8,031 nucleotides of DNA from Tannerella sp. (GCA_031272655.1 JAISTJ010000177.1:1-8031); one strand, 5' to 3'. Shown: positions 1-6,190, numbered from the stretch's first letter. Numbers and translations: made by a program. Notes: generated from the sequence alone by a model not told the origin.

Positions 1-172
1 GGTTAGGATAGATGCGCAACAAGCTGTTCGGACGCTGCACTGTAGGGTAGCATGGCACCAGCAAATGACTGATATTGCCCATGTAAGGGTTGACGTAGTC
101 TATTGGCTCTTGCGAATGACACGCAGTCGCAACAGTCAGCACAGCCGATATTGTTAAAAATAACTTCTTCAT
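1..172 (-). CDS. GH92-family glycoside hydrolase (putative alpha-mannosidase), lipoprotein, 5' end only
   Basis: Only the first 57 codons lie in the window; the rest runs off the left edge. The translation starts MKKLFLTISAVLTVATAC, a short positively charged and then hydrophobic leader ending at a cysteine at residue 18. This suggests a signal-peptidase-II lipoprotein, although the residue at -3 is Ala rather than the usual Leu. It continues HSQEPIDYVNPYMGNISHLL and then VPCYPTVQRPNSLLRIYPN. The DYVNPYMGN...LLVP.YPT...PNS.LR.YP pattern is what I recall from the N-terminus of Bacteroidales GH92 proteins, which are calcium-dependent exo-acting alpha-mannosidases that trim host or yeast glycans. 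The catalytic part is out of view, so substrate and activity are not supported here. The ATG at 172 lies about 10 nt downstream of the start site predicted from the -7 box at 189-196. The overlapping open frame 3-344 is a shadow. The family call is from memory and fairly confident. Confidence 0.72.
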   Translation of the reverse strand, partial: MKKLFLTISAVLTVATACHSQEPIDYVNPYMGNISHLLVPCYPTVQRPNSLLRIYPN

Positions 173-188
173 AAACGTATTTTTTTGA

Positions 189-196
189 CAAAGATA
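189..196 (-). promoter_or_regulatory. -7 promoter box for the GH92 gene
   Basis: On the minus strand this reads TATCTTTG, an exact match to the Bacteroidota -7 consensus TAnnTTTG. It places the start of transcription near 182, about 10 nt before the ATG at 172. No TTTG is found at the expected -33 spacing, so basal activity may be weak or activator-dependent. Confidence 0.6.
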
Positions 197-216
197 CAAA
201 ATAATCGGTTTTTTTG

Positions 217-224
217 TATCTTTG
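217..224 (+). promoter_or_regulatory. -7 promoter box for the glycosyltransferase gene
   Basis: TATCTTTG is an exact match to TAnnTTTG. Transcription would start near 231, giving an A-rich leader of about 16 nt before the ATG at 247. There is no TTTG at 19-21 bp upstream; that position is occupied by the -7 box of the opposing promoter. Confidence 0.65.
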
Positions 225-246
225 CACCGTAAAAAGTTGAAAATAA

Positions 247-1197
247 ATGGACATATCAGTTGTAGTGCCTCTGTTTAATGAGGAGGAATCGCTGTCCGAA
301 CTGTATGGTTGGATAAAGCGCGTTATGGATGAAAACGGTTTCACTTATGAAGTGATCTTTGTGAGCGACGGCAGCACCGACGATTCGTGGAAAATAATTG
401 AGGCTTTAAGCAAGGAACATCCTGAGGTTAAGGGGATTAAGTTTCGCCGTAATTATGGCAAGTCGCCTGCGTTGCATTGCGGTTTCCAGAAAGCGCAGGG
501 CGACGTGGTGATAACTATGGACGCCGACCTTCAGGACAGCCCCGATGAGATTCCGGAACTGTACAGTATGATAAAAAATGATGGCTTTGACCTCGTATCC
601 GGCTGGAAAAGAAAGCGTTATGATAACAAACTGACTAAAAACCTGCCATCGAAACTGTTTAACGCCACAGCGCGGAAATTTTCGGGGCTTAACCTGCATG
701 ATTTCAACTGCGGATTGAAGTCGTACAAGCTTGAAGTAGTGAAAAATATTGAGGTGTATAACGATATGCACCGCTATATACCATATCTTGCGAAGATTGC
801 GGGTTTCGGAAAGATAGCTGAGAAAGAGGTTCGTCATCAGGCCCGTAAGTACGGGAAGACCAAGTTCGGGATGGACCGGTTCGTAAACGGGTATCTCGAC
901 CTTATAACGCTGTGGTTCACGTCGAAGTTCGGTAAGAAACCGATGCACATCTTCGGCGTATGGGGATCGTTTATGTTCCTGATAGGTCTGGCAGCGCTGA
1001 TAGTGGTGCTTGTAGCCAAGCTGATGTCTATATTGAGCGGCGACCTGCGACCGTTGGTAACCAACTCGCCTTACTTCTATATATCCCTAACTTCGATGAT
1101 TATAGGTACTGAACTGTTCCTTGCCGGTTTCATCGGTGAGTTGATTTCGCGAAATGCACCCAACAGGAACCGGTATAAAATTGAAGCGGAGATATAA
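247..1197 (+). CDS. Membrane-anchored family 2 glycosyltransferase (GtrB/DPM1-like)
   Basis: A 316-residue protein. The N-terminal GT-A domain starts with VVVPLFNEEESL (residues 5-16). It then shows VSDGSTDD (39-46) for nucleotide binding, and MDADLQDSPDE (91-101), which carries the metal-binding DxD-type motif and the DLQ signature of this family. FNCGLKSY (153-160) and KYGKTKFG (201-208) match the acceptor-side motifs of polyprenyl-phosphate glycosyltransferases. Two hydrophobic segments at about 234-260 and 276-300 would anchor the C-terminus in the inner membrane. Relatives move a sugar from a nucleotide sugar to undecaprenyl phosphate for later glycan decoration outside the membrane; donor and acceptor cannot be read from sequence. 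The gene stands alone, with no flippase or second-step transferase beside it. It converges with rny, leaving a 20-bp gap without an obvious terminator. Confidence 0.88.
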   Translation: MDISVVVPLFNEEESLSELYGWIKRVMDENGFTYEVIFVSDGSTDDSWKIIEALSKEHPEVKGIKFRRNYGKSPALHCGFQKAQGDVVITMDADLQDSPDEIPELYSMIKNDGFDLVSGWKRKRYDNKLTKNLPSKLFNATARKFSGLNLHDFNCGLKSYKLEVVKNIEVYNDMHRYIPYLAKIAGFGKIAEKEVRHQARKYGKTKFGMDRFVNGYLDLITLWFTSKFGKKPMHIFGVWGSFMFLIGLAALIVVLVAKLMSILSGDLRPLVTNSPYFYISLTSMIIGTELFLAGFIGELISRNAPNRNRYKIEAEI

Positions 1198-1217
1198 ACA
1201 GCTTTTGCGATGAAGTT

Positions 1218-2756
1218 TTATTTGGCGTAACTGACGGCGCGGGTTTCGCGGATGACGGTAATTTTCACCTGTCCGGGATATGTCATTTCGTCCTGAATCT
1301 TCTTAGCAAGCTCGTTCGACAGGCTCTCAACGCTCTTATCGTCAATCTTATCGGCGCCGACGATGACGCGCAGTTCGCGTCCGGCCTGAATAGCGTAAGT
1401 GTTGATGACTCCCGGATACGACATTGCCAAATTTTCAAGGTCATTGAGGCGTTTGAGATAAGCTTCGACAATTTCGCGACGTGCTCCCGGACGCGCTCCG
1501 GAGATGGCGTCGCAAGCCTGCACGATAGGCGCAATCATTGTTTGCATCTCAATCTCATCGTGGTGAGCGCCTACAGCGTTGCATATATCGGGTTTTTCCT
1601 TGTATTTCTCGCAAATATTCATGCCGAGGATAGCGTGCGGCAGCTCCGGCTGGTCGTCGGGCACCTTGCCAATGTCGTGAAGCAGACCGGCGCGGCGGGC
1701 TTTCTTGGGGTTAAGTCCAAGCTCCGAAGCCATCACTGCGCACAGGTTGGCTGTCTCGCGGGCGTGCTGCAACAGGTTTTGACCGTATGAAGAGCGGTAT
1801 TTCATCTTCCCTATCATGCGTACAAGGTCGGGATGAAGGCCGTGAATACCGAGGTCTATTGTTGTGCGCTTGCCTGTTTCGATGATCTCTTCTTCGATTT
1901 GACGTCTCACCTTGGCTACAACCTCTTCTATGCGGGCGGGGTGGATACGTCCGTCCTGTACAAGCTGGTGAAGGGCAAGGCGGGCTGTCTCGCGGCGTAC
2001 CGGATCAAAGCCGGATAGGACGATCGCTTCGGGGGTGTCGTCAACGATGATTTCAATGCCGGTAGCAGCTTCGAGGGCGCGGATGTTACGACCTTCGCGG
2101 CCGATGATGCGACCTTTCATCTCGTCGTTGTCTATCGGGAATGTTGTTACCGAGTTTTCAACCGCCGTCTCGGTCGCCACGCGCTGGATGGATTTGACGA
2201 TTATCTTCTTCGCCTCCATGTTGGCGGTCATCTTGGCTTCTTCCATTATCTCGTTTATATATGAAGAGGCGTCGGTTTTGGCCTCATCTTTAAGCGATTC
2301 TATCAGGCGTTCTTTGGCGTCGTTAGCCGACAGACCGGCGATTGTTTCAAGGCGTTCGACCTCTTTTTGATGGACTTTTTCCAGATCCTGCCGCTTTTTT
2401 TCAACTACCGCAAGCTGCGAACTGAGGTTTTCCTTGATGTTGTCAATCTCGGCGTTTTTGCGTTGAAGTTCTTCCTGCCGCTGGCTGAAGGTCGTTTCAC
2501 GTTGTTTCAGTTTTGCCTCCGTAGCCTGAATCTTGGCGTTACGGGCGGCTACCTGCTTTTCGAGTTCGGCTTTGAGCTGGATAAATTTCTCTTTTACTTC
2601 AAGCATCTTGTTCTTTTTCAGAACTTCCGTCTCTTTTTCTATCTCCTGAAGTCTTTTGGCGCGTCTCGCCTTTGAAAACTTCTTTGTCATATACCATGAC
2701 ACCACTCCCCCTAACAGAAAGGATGTTATGATTAGCGATATGCTTAATACGTTCAT
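1218..2756 (-). CDS. rny: Ribonuclease Y
   Basis: A 512-residue protein with the full RNase Y layout. A single N-terminal membrane helix (about residues 4-23) is followed by a long charged coiled coil (about 28-160). Next comes a KH RNA-binding domain with the motif [15 protein letters not shown] at 215-229. The HD phosphohydrolase domain has His331, the His360-Asp361 pair in LLHDIGK, the AHHD stretch at 397-400 and Asp416. A conserved C-terminal region closes the protein at about 440-512. This is the membrane-bound endoribonuclease that starts mRNA decay in many bacteria. Length and all expected metal ligands are intact. The start at 2756 puts the membrane helix at the very N-terminus, as expected. 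It lies downstream of zapA but is separated from it by a terminator hairpin. No clear promoter sits in the 27 bp between that hairpin and the start codon. Confidence 0.96.
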   Translation of the reverse strand: MNVLSISLIITSFLLGGVVSWYMTKKFSKARRAKRLQEIEKETEVLKKNKMLEVKEKFIQLKAELEKQVAARNAKIQATEAKLKQRETTFSQRQEELQRKNAEIDNIKENLSSQLAVVEKKRQDLEKVHQKEVERLETIAGLSANDAKERLIESLKDEAKTDASSYINEIMEEAKMTANMEAKKIIVKSIQRVATETAVENSVTTFPIDNDEMKGRIIGREGRNIRALEAATGIEIIVDDTPEAIVLSGFDPVRRETARLALHQLVQDGRIHPARIEEVVAKVRRQIEEEIIETGKRTTIDLGIHGLHPDLVRMIGKMKYRSSYGQNLLQHARETANLCAVMASELGLNPKKARRAGLLHDIGKVPDDQPELPHAILGMNICEKYKEKPDICNAVGAHHDEIEMQTMIAPIVQACDAISGARPGARREIVEAYLKRLNDLENLAMSYPGVINTYAIQAGRELRVIVGADKIDDKSVESLSNELAKKIQDEMTYPGQVKITVIRETRAVSYAK

Positions 2757-2783
2757 TTTTAGTATGTTAATAATTTAAATATA

Positions 2784-2834
2784 TAAAAAAAGCACTGTTC
2801 GCCGAGACTTCTTCAAGTCTTTCCGAATCAGTGC
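2784..2834 (-). terminator. Intrinsic terminator or attenuator between zapA and rny
   Basis: Read on the minus strand, GCACUG pairs with CAGUGC, then UUCG with CGAA, with one bulged A. A 3x3 internal loop follows, then AGACUU pairs with AAGUCU around a GAAG loop. The hairpin is followed directly by seven U residues. This is a classic intrinsic terminator, placed 27 nt after the zapA stop. On the plus strand the same hairpin is followed, six bases later, by a run of eight T, so it may work in both directions. Because rny lies just beyond it with no clear promoter, it could act as a partial terminator that sets rny expression. Confidence 0.85.
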
Positions 2835-2861
2835 GTTGAATTTTTTTTGTTAAAAAACAGT

Positions 2862-3164
2862 TTACTGCTCTTTGAGAAACACTTTCAACTCATCGGAGAG
2901 TTGTTGTATTTTGGAAACATATTGAGCAGTATCATTTTTCTTTTCAAGTCGTAAATGGCTGACAGCCATATCAATAGCTATCATAGCCATCAGGTCTCTT
3001 TCTGATAAATCAGCATTAGAGAAAGTCTGCCGGTAATTGACATACTTCTGACGCAGCTGTCCGGCAGCGTCTCTAACTAATTCCTCATCTTCTGCATTTA
3101 TCTTCAAAGGATACCGTTTGCCTCCGGGTATAACTTCAAGTGTAATCAAAATTTCTTCCGACAT
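2862..3164 (-). CDS. zapA: Cell division protein ZapA
   Basis: A 100-residue protein in the usual ZapA size range. The N-terminal part (ITLEVIPGGKRYPLKINAEDEE, split here by domain at residues 7-28) resembles the ZapA globular head: a short strand, a G-rich turn, then a strand leading to an acidic EDEE. From about residue 29 to the end it is helical, with the LMAMIAIDMA core at 58-67 and a heptad-like tail (70-98) for dimer and tetramer formation. ZapA binds FtsZ and cross-links filaments in the division ring. It starts only 3 nt after the stop of the coiled-coil gene upstream, so the two are surely co-transcribed and probably translationally coupled. The strong hairpin after its stop ends the main transcript. 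Confidence 0.87.
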   Translation of the reverse strand: MSEEILITLEVIPGGKRYPLKINAEDEELVRDAAGQLRQKYVNYRQTFSNADLSERDLMAMIAIDMAVSHLRLEKKNDTAQYVSKIQQLSDELKVFLKEQ

Positions 3165-3167
3165 AGA

Positions 3168-3461
3168 CTATTCGTTTAAAAGAGCCATACAAGCATCCAC
3201 TTCCCGCACTAATTTACCCACCCGCCTGCGTGCATCGGTCAGATCGCCCTCATTCTGGGCTAACTGCTTAGCCGTAAGCAGGTTATCATATTTGGTCTGC
3301 AAGATTTCCAATGCCTGTACTGACTGTTGTAACTTCTCATCATGTTCTTTGAGGGAAGTCTCGAGAGCGTGGACACGCTGTTGCTTTTCGGTGCATAAGT
3401 TGACGAGTTCATGCACGCGCTCATCGAATACAGCTAACATTTTTATCTCGTTATCGGTCAT
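3168..3461 (-). CDS. ZapB-like coiled-coil protein
   Basis: A 97-residue protein with no signal peptide or membrane segment. It is almost entirely helical, with heptad-like spacing of Leu, Val and Ala from about residue 14 to 66. The conserved-looking C-terminus at 77-96 (ARRRVGKLVREVDACMALLN) matches my memory of a small Bacteroidota family always found directly before zapA. The short coiled coil and the pairing with zapA suggest a division-ring partner playing the part of ZapB, but there is no detectable sequence proof, so function is inferred from context. The Bacteroidota-type promoter just upstream drives this gene and zapA together. Translation starts at 3461, 13 nt from the predicted transcription start. 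Confidence 0.78.
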   Translation of the reverse strand: MTDNEIKMLAVFDERVHELVNLCTEKQQRVHALETSLKEHDEKLQQSVQALEILQTKYDNLLTAKQLAQNEGDLTDARRRVGKLVREVDACMALLNE

Positions 3462-3480
3462 CAGCTACCAAATTTGCGCA

Positions 3481-3512
3481 CAAAAGTATGTTTAATTTTT
3501 AATAAAAACAAC
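3481..3512 (-). promoter_or_regulatory. Promoter of the coiled-coil/zapA operon
   Basis: The minus strand carries GTTG (3512-3509) and, exactly 20 bp later, TACTTTTG (3488-3481). This matches TTTG-N19-21-TAnnTTTG with one mismatch in the -33 box. Transcription would begin near 3474, 13 nt before the ATG. An imperfect 11-bp inverted repeat (9 of 11 paired; 3477-3487 and 3511-3521) spans both boxes and could be an operator. Confidence 0.65.
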
Positions 3513-3542
3513 TTTTGCGTGATAATTTTGTAATTTTTAACA

Positions 3543-3746
3543 TTAGGCGAGCCAGACAAAAAGGTCGTCTTCGGTTTCATTGAAGACGAGTTTGCCCTCT
3601 TTTGCCAACCATCCGAGGGCTGAAAACAAGACTTTGTCCGTTTTGATTTTTGTTGCTTTTTTGAGGTCTTTGACCGATAGTTTGCCGGAAGTGCTTAATG
3701 CTGTCCAAACGGTTCCGGCTGCCGTTCCAATAGAATCTATAGTCAT
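3543..3746 (-). CDS. Small winged-helix protein (DUF2582-type)
   Basis: A 67-residue protein. Two helices (about 5-20 and 23-32) are followed by TDKVLFSALGWLAKEGKL (36-53), which looks like a recognition helix, and then by a two-stranded wing with an acidic NETEDD turn (56-61) ending VWLA. This is the compact winged helix-turn-helix fold I recall as DUF2582, a family common in Bacteroidota with no known function. The protein is short for a DNA-binding regulator and has few basic residues in the wing, so a protein-interaction role is just as possible. It has its own -7 box at 3773-3780. It lies between obg and the coiled-coil/zapA operon, 81 bp before the latter. Confidence 0.75.
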   Translation of the reverse strand: MTIDSIGTAAGTVWTALSTSGKLSVKDLKKATKIKTDKVLFSALGWLAKEGKLVFNETEDDLFVWLA

Positions 3747-3772
3747 AACTTTAATATTTAAAAACGTTGGTG

Positions 3773-3780
3773 CAAAGTTA
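3773..3780 (-). promoter_or_regulatory. -7 promoter box for the winged-helix gene
   Basis: The minus strand reads TAACTTTG, matching TAnnTTTG. The predicted start of transcription is near 3766, about 20 nt before the ATG at 3746. The -33 position falls inside the last codons of obg and has no TTTG. Confidence 0.5.
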
Positions 3781-3790
3781 TGAATTTTTT

Positions 3791-4816
3791 TCAGATTTCC
3801 ATGTTTTTGTGGATAATTTTTTCTTTATCCTGAAAAGTTTCGCGCGTAAGTTCCCTCCAAAGTATGTCTTTGAGGTCGTCAAGCCCCTGATTTGCTACCG
3901 CTGAAATATAAACATGCGGCAAGTCTTTCGGCAGTTTTTTCGGTTTTTCTGCCGTCAGGTCGCACTTGGTGATGGCAAGGACGCGGGTCTTTTCCGCGAG
4001 GTCGGGGTTGTATTTTGCAAGTTCGGCGCTCAGGATTTTGTATTCCTTGATGATGTCTTCGCTGTCGGCGGGTATCATGAAGAGTAACAGCGAGTTACGC
4101 TCAATGTGCCGCAGAAAGCGCAGCCCAAGTCCTCTGCCTTCGCTGGCGCCCTCAATGATGCCGGGGATGTCTGCCATCACAAACGAGCGGTTGTCGCGAT
4201 ATTGTACTATGCCGAGATTGGGTTCGAGAGTTGTGAAGGGGTAGTCGGCGATCTTGGGCTTGGCGGAGGTGATGACCGACAGCAAAGTGGACTTGCCGGC
4301 GTTGGGGAAGCCCACAAGCCCCACGTCGGCAAGGAGTTTGAGTTGCAGGATTATGTTACGCTCTTCTGCAGGCTCGCCGGGCTGCGAATAGCGGGGCGCC
4401 TGATTGGTGGAGGTCTTGAAGTGGATATTGCCCCATCCGCCCTTGCCGCCTTTGAGCAGGCGTATCTCCTGTCCGTCTTCGGTTACATCGCAGAGGTAAT
4501 CGCCTGTATCGGCGTCATAGACTACCGTGCCGCAGGGCACTTCTATATAGCGGTCTTCGCCGTTCTTGCCGGTGCTGCCTTTAGCGCTGCCGGCTTCGCC
4601 GGCTGTAGCTATCACGTGCCGTTCGTACTTAAGGTGAAGCAGCGTCCACAGGTTGCGGTTGCCGCGCAGGAAGACGTGTCCGCCCCTGCCGCCGTCTCCG
4701 CCGTCAGGGCCGCCCTTAGGGATGTATTTTGCCCGCCGGAAGTGCGACGATCCCTTGCCGCCCTTCCCCGATGTGCAGTATATCTTTACGTAGTCTATAA
4801 AATTCGTATCTGCCAT
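3791..4816 (-). CDS. obg: GTPase Obg/CgtA
   Basis: A 341-residue protein with the glycine-rich Obg fold first (about 3-160): SGKGGKGS (16-23), [12 protein letters not shown] (35-46) and GGKGGWGN (123-130). The GTPase domain follows. It has GFPNAGKS (169-176, G1), YPFTTLEPN (192-200, switch I), DIPGIIEGA (216-224, G3), TKCD (283-286, G4 in place of NKxD) and [12 protein letters not shown] (304-315, G5 region). It lacks the extra C-terminal OCT domain seen in Gram-positive Obg and ends soon after the G domain with a lysine-rich tail. Obg binds the 50S subunit late in assembly and responds to GTP/GDP and ppGpp. Its own promoter lies upstream, and it may also receive transcript from adk. It looks richer in G+C than nnr at the other end of the window. 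Confidence 0.96.
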   Translation of the reverse strand: MADTNFIDYVKIYCTSGKGGKGSSHFRRAKYIPKGGPDGGDGGRGGHVFLRGNRNLWTLLHLKYERHVIATAGEAGSAKGSTGKNGEDRYIEVPCGTVVYDADTGDYLCDVTEDGQEIRLLKGGKGGWGNIHFKTSTNQAPRYSQPGEPAEERNIILQLKLLADVGLVGFPNAGKSTLLSVITSAKPKIADYPFTTLEPNLGIVQYRDNRSFVMADIPGIIEGASEGRGLGLRFLRHIERNSLLLFMIPADSEDIIKEYKILSAELAKYNPDLAEKTRVLAITKCDLTAEKPKKLPKDLPHVYISAVANQGLDDLKDILWRELTRETFQDKEKIIHKNMEI

Positions 4817-4835
4817 TTAGTTGATTATTAATGAC

Positions 4836-4858
4836 TTAATGGTTTTATCGGCCATTAA
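4836..4858 (-). other. Stem-loop at the predicted 5' end of the obg mRNA
   Basis: TTAATGG at 4836-4842 pairs perfectly with CCATTAA at 4852-4858 around a 9-nt loop. The -7 box at 4866-4873 predicts transcription to start near 4859, so the hairpin would lie at the very 5' end of the obg transcript, about 20 nt before the start codon. Such terminal hairpins can protect mRNA from decay. The stem is AU-rich and short, so this is tentative. Confidence 0.4.
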
Positions 4859-4964
4859 AGTACTGCAAAGGTAACGAAAAAAACGATGCGGTTAGGATAG
4901 TTTTGCATGAAAAACAGAAAACCGCAGCAACAACTACTATCAGTAATTGAGTAAATCTTCTCAT
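4845..4964 (-). CDS. Possible 39-codon ORF with lipoprotein-like leader, coupled to adk
   Basis: The start codon overlaps the adk stop as ATGA (4964-4961), the usual sign of translational coupling. The product begins MRRFTQLLIVVVAAVFCFSC: two arginines, a hydrophobic core and a Cys at residue 20, which together look like a Bacteroidota signal peptide with a poor lipobox (CFSC). After the cysteine it reads KTILTASFFSLPLQYFNGR and stops. This tail has no recognised domain, and its codons run through the obg -7 box. It may be a remnant of a lipoprotein gene whose body was lost, a genuine small membrane peptide, or a chance frame. It is too short for standard gene callers. The leader pattern is clear; that it is expressed is inference. 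Confidence 0.4.
   Translation of the reverse strand: MRRFTQLLIVVVAAVFCFSCKTILTASFFSLPLQYFNGR
4866..4873 (-). promoter_or_regulatory. -7 promoter box for obg
   Basis: The minus strand reads TACCTTTG, matching TAnnTTTG. It puts the start of transcription near 4859 and gives obg a leader of about 43 nt. No TTTG is present at the -33 position. The box lies inside the small ORF that follows adk, which argues that this ORF, if real, is a relic or is overlapped by the promoter. Confidence 0.55.
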
Positions 4965-5539
4965 CCATTGAACCTTTTTAATGTTTCTTTGATACGGCTG
5001 AAAATTTCTTCAATGGCGCCTATGCCGTTGATAGCTACATGTTTGCCCTTATTCAGATAGTATTCGGCAAGCGGCGCTGTCTGTGAATGATAGACTTTGA
5101 GGCGAGACAGTATGGTATCTTCGTTGTCATCCGAGCGGCCTGAAATTTTGCCTCTTTCAAGCAAACGGCTTACTAATTCGGCTTCTTCAACCTGCAAGTC
5201 AAGCAGCACAGAGACTTCCTCGCCGCGACGGGCAAGCATCTCTTCAAGCGCTTCCGCCTGTGCTACCGTGCGCGGAAAGCCGTCAAAAATGACCCCTTTG
5301 ACGCCGTCGCTAAGTGACGATAGTTTAACGTCTAACATGTCGCAAATGAGTTCATCAGGAACAAGTTGACCCTTGTCAATATACTCCTTGGCAATCTTTC
5401 CAAGCTCAGTCTCGTTCTTTATCTCTGTGCGTAAAACGTCCCCCGTAGAGATATGTACCAAGTCATAATTCTTTTTTAATAAATCGCTTTGCGTCCCTTT
5501 TCCTGAACCGGGAGCACCAAAAATCACTATATTCAGCAT
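4961..5539 (-). CDS. adk: Adenylate kinase
   Basis: A 192-residue protein of the short type that lacks the zinc-binding LID insertion. It has the P-loop GAPGSGKGT (8-16), STGDVLR (31-37) for AMP binding, DGFPRT (86-91), and RLLERGKISGRSDDN (125-139), where the compact LID and its catalytic arginines sit. It catalyses ATP + AMP to 2 ADP in the cytoplasm and sets the adenylate energy charge. It follows hpt after 28 bp with no promoter between, so both are likely on one transcript, a sensible pairing of purine salvage with nucleotide phosphorylation. The region just before its start is filled by tandem 8-mers. The start at 5539 is the only one that keeps the P-loop at its normal distance from the N-terminus. 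Confidence 0.96.
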   Translation of the reverse strand: MLNIVIFGAPGSGKGTQSDLLKKNYDLVHISTGDVLRTEIKNETELGKIAKEYIDKGQLVPDELICDMLDVKLSSLSDGVKGVIFDGFPRTVAQAEALEEMLARRGEEVSVLLDLQVEEAELVSRLLERGKISGRSDDNEDTILSRLKVYHSQTAPLAEYYLNKGKHVAINGIGAIEEIFSRIKETLKRFNG

Positions 5540-5548
5540 AACAAATGA

Positions 5549-5588
5549 AGTTTATTAGTTTATGAGTTTATGAGTTTATGAGTTTATA
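5549..5588. repeat. Five tandem copies of an 8-mer across the hpt end and adk leader
   Basis: The plus strand has five head-to-tail units of AGTTTATN, starting at 5549, 5557, 5565, 5573 and 5581, with T, G, G, G and A as the last base. The array covers the last six codons and the stop of hpt and ends 10 bp before the adk start. The unit length is not a multiple of three, so gain or loss of a unit would change the hpt reading frame at its end, although TAA stops recur within the array. Confidence 0.85.
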
Positions 5589-6110
5589 AATGTTCCTCGC
5601 CGTACGTCCAAGTCCGTTGTAATCAAGACCGAAGCCTACTATGAAGTCGTCAGCAACCTCCAGCCCTACATAATCAGGTTTCAGGTCGCACTGCAGACAT
5701 CCCGGTTTGATAAGCATAGTGGCAAGCCTCACATCACGGACGCCCTCCTGTCGGAGCCTGTTCATGACATAATACATCGTCTGACCCGTATCAACAATAT
5801 CCTCAAGTAAAATGACGGGTCTGTCCTTAACGTCGCTCCTAATCGGTAACAGTTCCTGCACTATGCCTGTGGATTTCAACCCGTGATACGATGAATAGGC
5901 AGCAAACGTAAGCTCATAATCGGGCGGTAACTTGCTCATTAATTCGGCAACAAACATATAAGCCCCGTTGAGGACGCCAACAAAGAGCGGGTTCAATCCC
6001 TGCATATCAAGGCGAATCTTGTCTGCAATCTTTGTAACAGCCTCAACAATAACATCTTCCGTAATGTACAGCTCAAATATTTTGTTATATAATTTTATCT
6101 GTCTGTCCAT
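5568..6110 (-). CDS. hpt: Hypoxanthine phosphoribosyltransferase
   Basis: A 180-residue type I phosphoribosyltransferase. VGVLNGAYMF (44-53) forms the PRPP-loop region. VILLEDIVDTGQT (99-111) is the PRPP-binding signature with the paired acidic residues. Lys135 in MLIKP fits the purine-contacting lysine, and DDFIVGFGLDYN (154-165) is the typical base-binding C-terminal motif. It converts hypoxanthine (and usually guanine) plus PRPP to IMP or GMP, in purine salvage. It is the first gene of the hpt-adk unit and diverges from nnr across a 97-bp region with a promoter for each. The last residues, KLINS, are written by the tandem 8-mer array, so the exact C-terminus may vary between strains. Confidence 0.95.
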   Translation of the reverse strand: MDRQIKLYNKIFELYITEDVIVEAVTKIADKIRLDMQGLNPLFVGVLNGAYMFVAELMSKLPPDYELTFAAYSSYHGLKSTGIVQELLPIRSDVKDRPVILLEDIVDTGQTMYYVMNRLRQEGVRDVRLATMLIKPGCLQCDLKPDYVGLEVADDFIVGFGLDYNGLGRTARNIYKLINS

Positions 6111-6132
6111 AAATAAATTTCGTTTGGCATGA

Positions 6133-6140
6133 CAAAGTTA
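6133..6140 (-). promoter_or_regulatory. -7 promoter box for hpt-adk
   Basis: The minus strand reads TAACTTTG, matching TAnnTTTG, with the start of transcription expected near 6126, about 16 nt before the hpt ATG. No TTTG is seen at -33. The box sits about 50 bp from the oppositely directed nnr -7 box. Confidence 0.55.
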
Positions 6141-6159
6141 ATGTTTTTTGCTGATTTTT

Positions 6160-6190
6160 TTTGAAATAACACAGAGAATTTCTAAATTTG
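6160..6190 (+). promoter_or_regulatory. Promoter of nnr
   Basis: TTTG at 6160-6163 and TAAATTTG at 6183-6190 are separated by 19 bp, a full match to the Bacteroidota TTTG-N19-21-TAnnTTTG promoter. Transcription would start near 6197. This settles the translation start: the ATG at 6208 lies just downstream, while a TTG start at 6148 would lie upstream of the promoter. Confidence 0.75.

Larger units (their letters stand above)
189..224. repeat. Perfect 13-bp inverted repeat between divergent genes
   Basis: CAAAGATACAAAA at 189-201 is the exact reverse complement of TTTTGTATCTTTG at 212-224, with a 10-nt spacer. Each arm holds one of the two divergent -7 boxes, and the symmetry extends five bases beyond the eight-base box. 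It could be an operator for a dimeric regulator acting on both the GH92 and the glycosyltransferase genes. It could also simply reflect two similar promoters placed back to back. Confidence 0.7.

Noticed and set aside
3..344. 113-residue open frame on the minus strand at the left edge
   Set aside because: It reads through the divergent promoter region and the GH92 start in another frame and has no recognisable domain; the leader-bearing frame starting at 172 is the real one.
406..948. 180-residue open frame antisense to the glycosyltransferase
   Set aside because: It lies wholly opposite a clear GT2 coding sequence, with no family-like motif and no promoter.
1198..1217. Terminator between the converging glycosyltransferase and rny genes
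   Set aside because: The 20-bp gap has no inverted repeat or T run that would support one.
2757..2861. 6S RNA or another named small RNA beside zapA
   Set aside because: 6S RNA neighbours zapA in gammaproteobacteria, but this gap is about 105 bp and is fully explained by a terminator hairpin; there is no long open-bubble structure.
4106..4831. 241-residue open frame antisense to obg
   Set aside because: Long only because the G+C-rich, glycine-rich obg sequence lacks stops on the opposite strand; composition is odd and no domain is recognisable.
4890..4900. The 11-mer GGTTAGGATAG occurs here and at 1-11
   Set aside because: Short, not flanked by further similarity, and one copy is inside coding sequence; probably chance.
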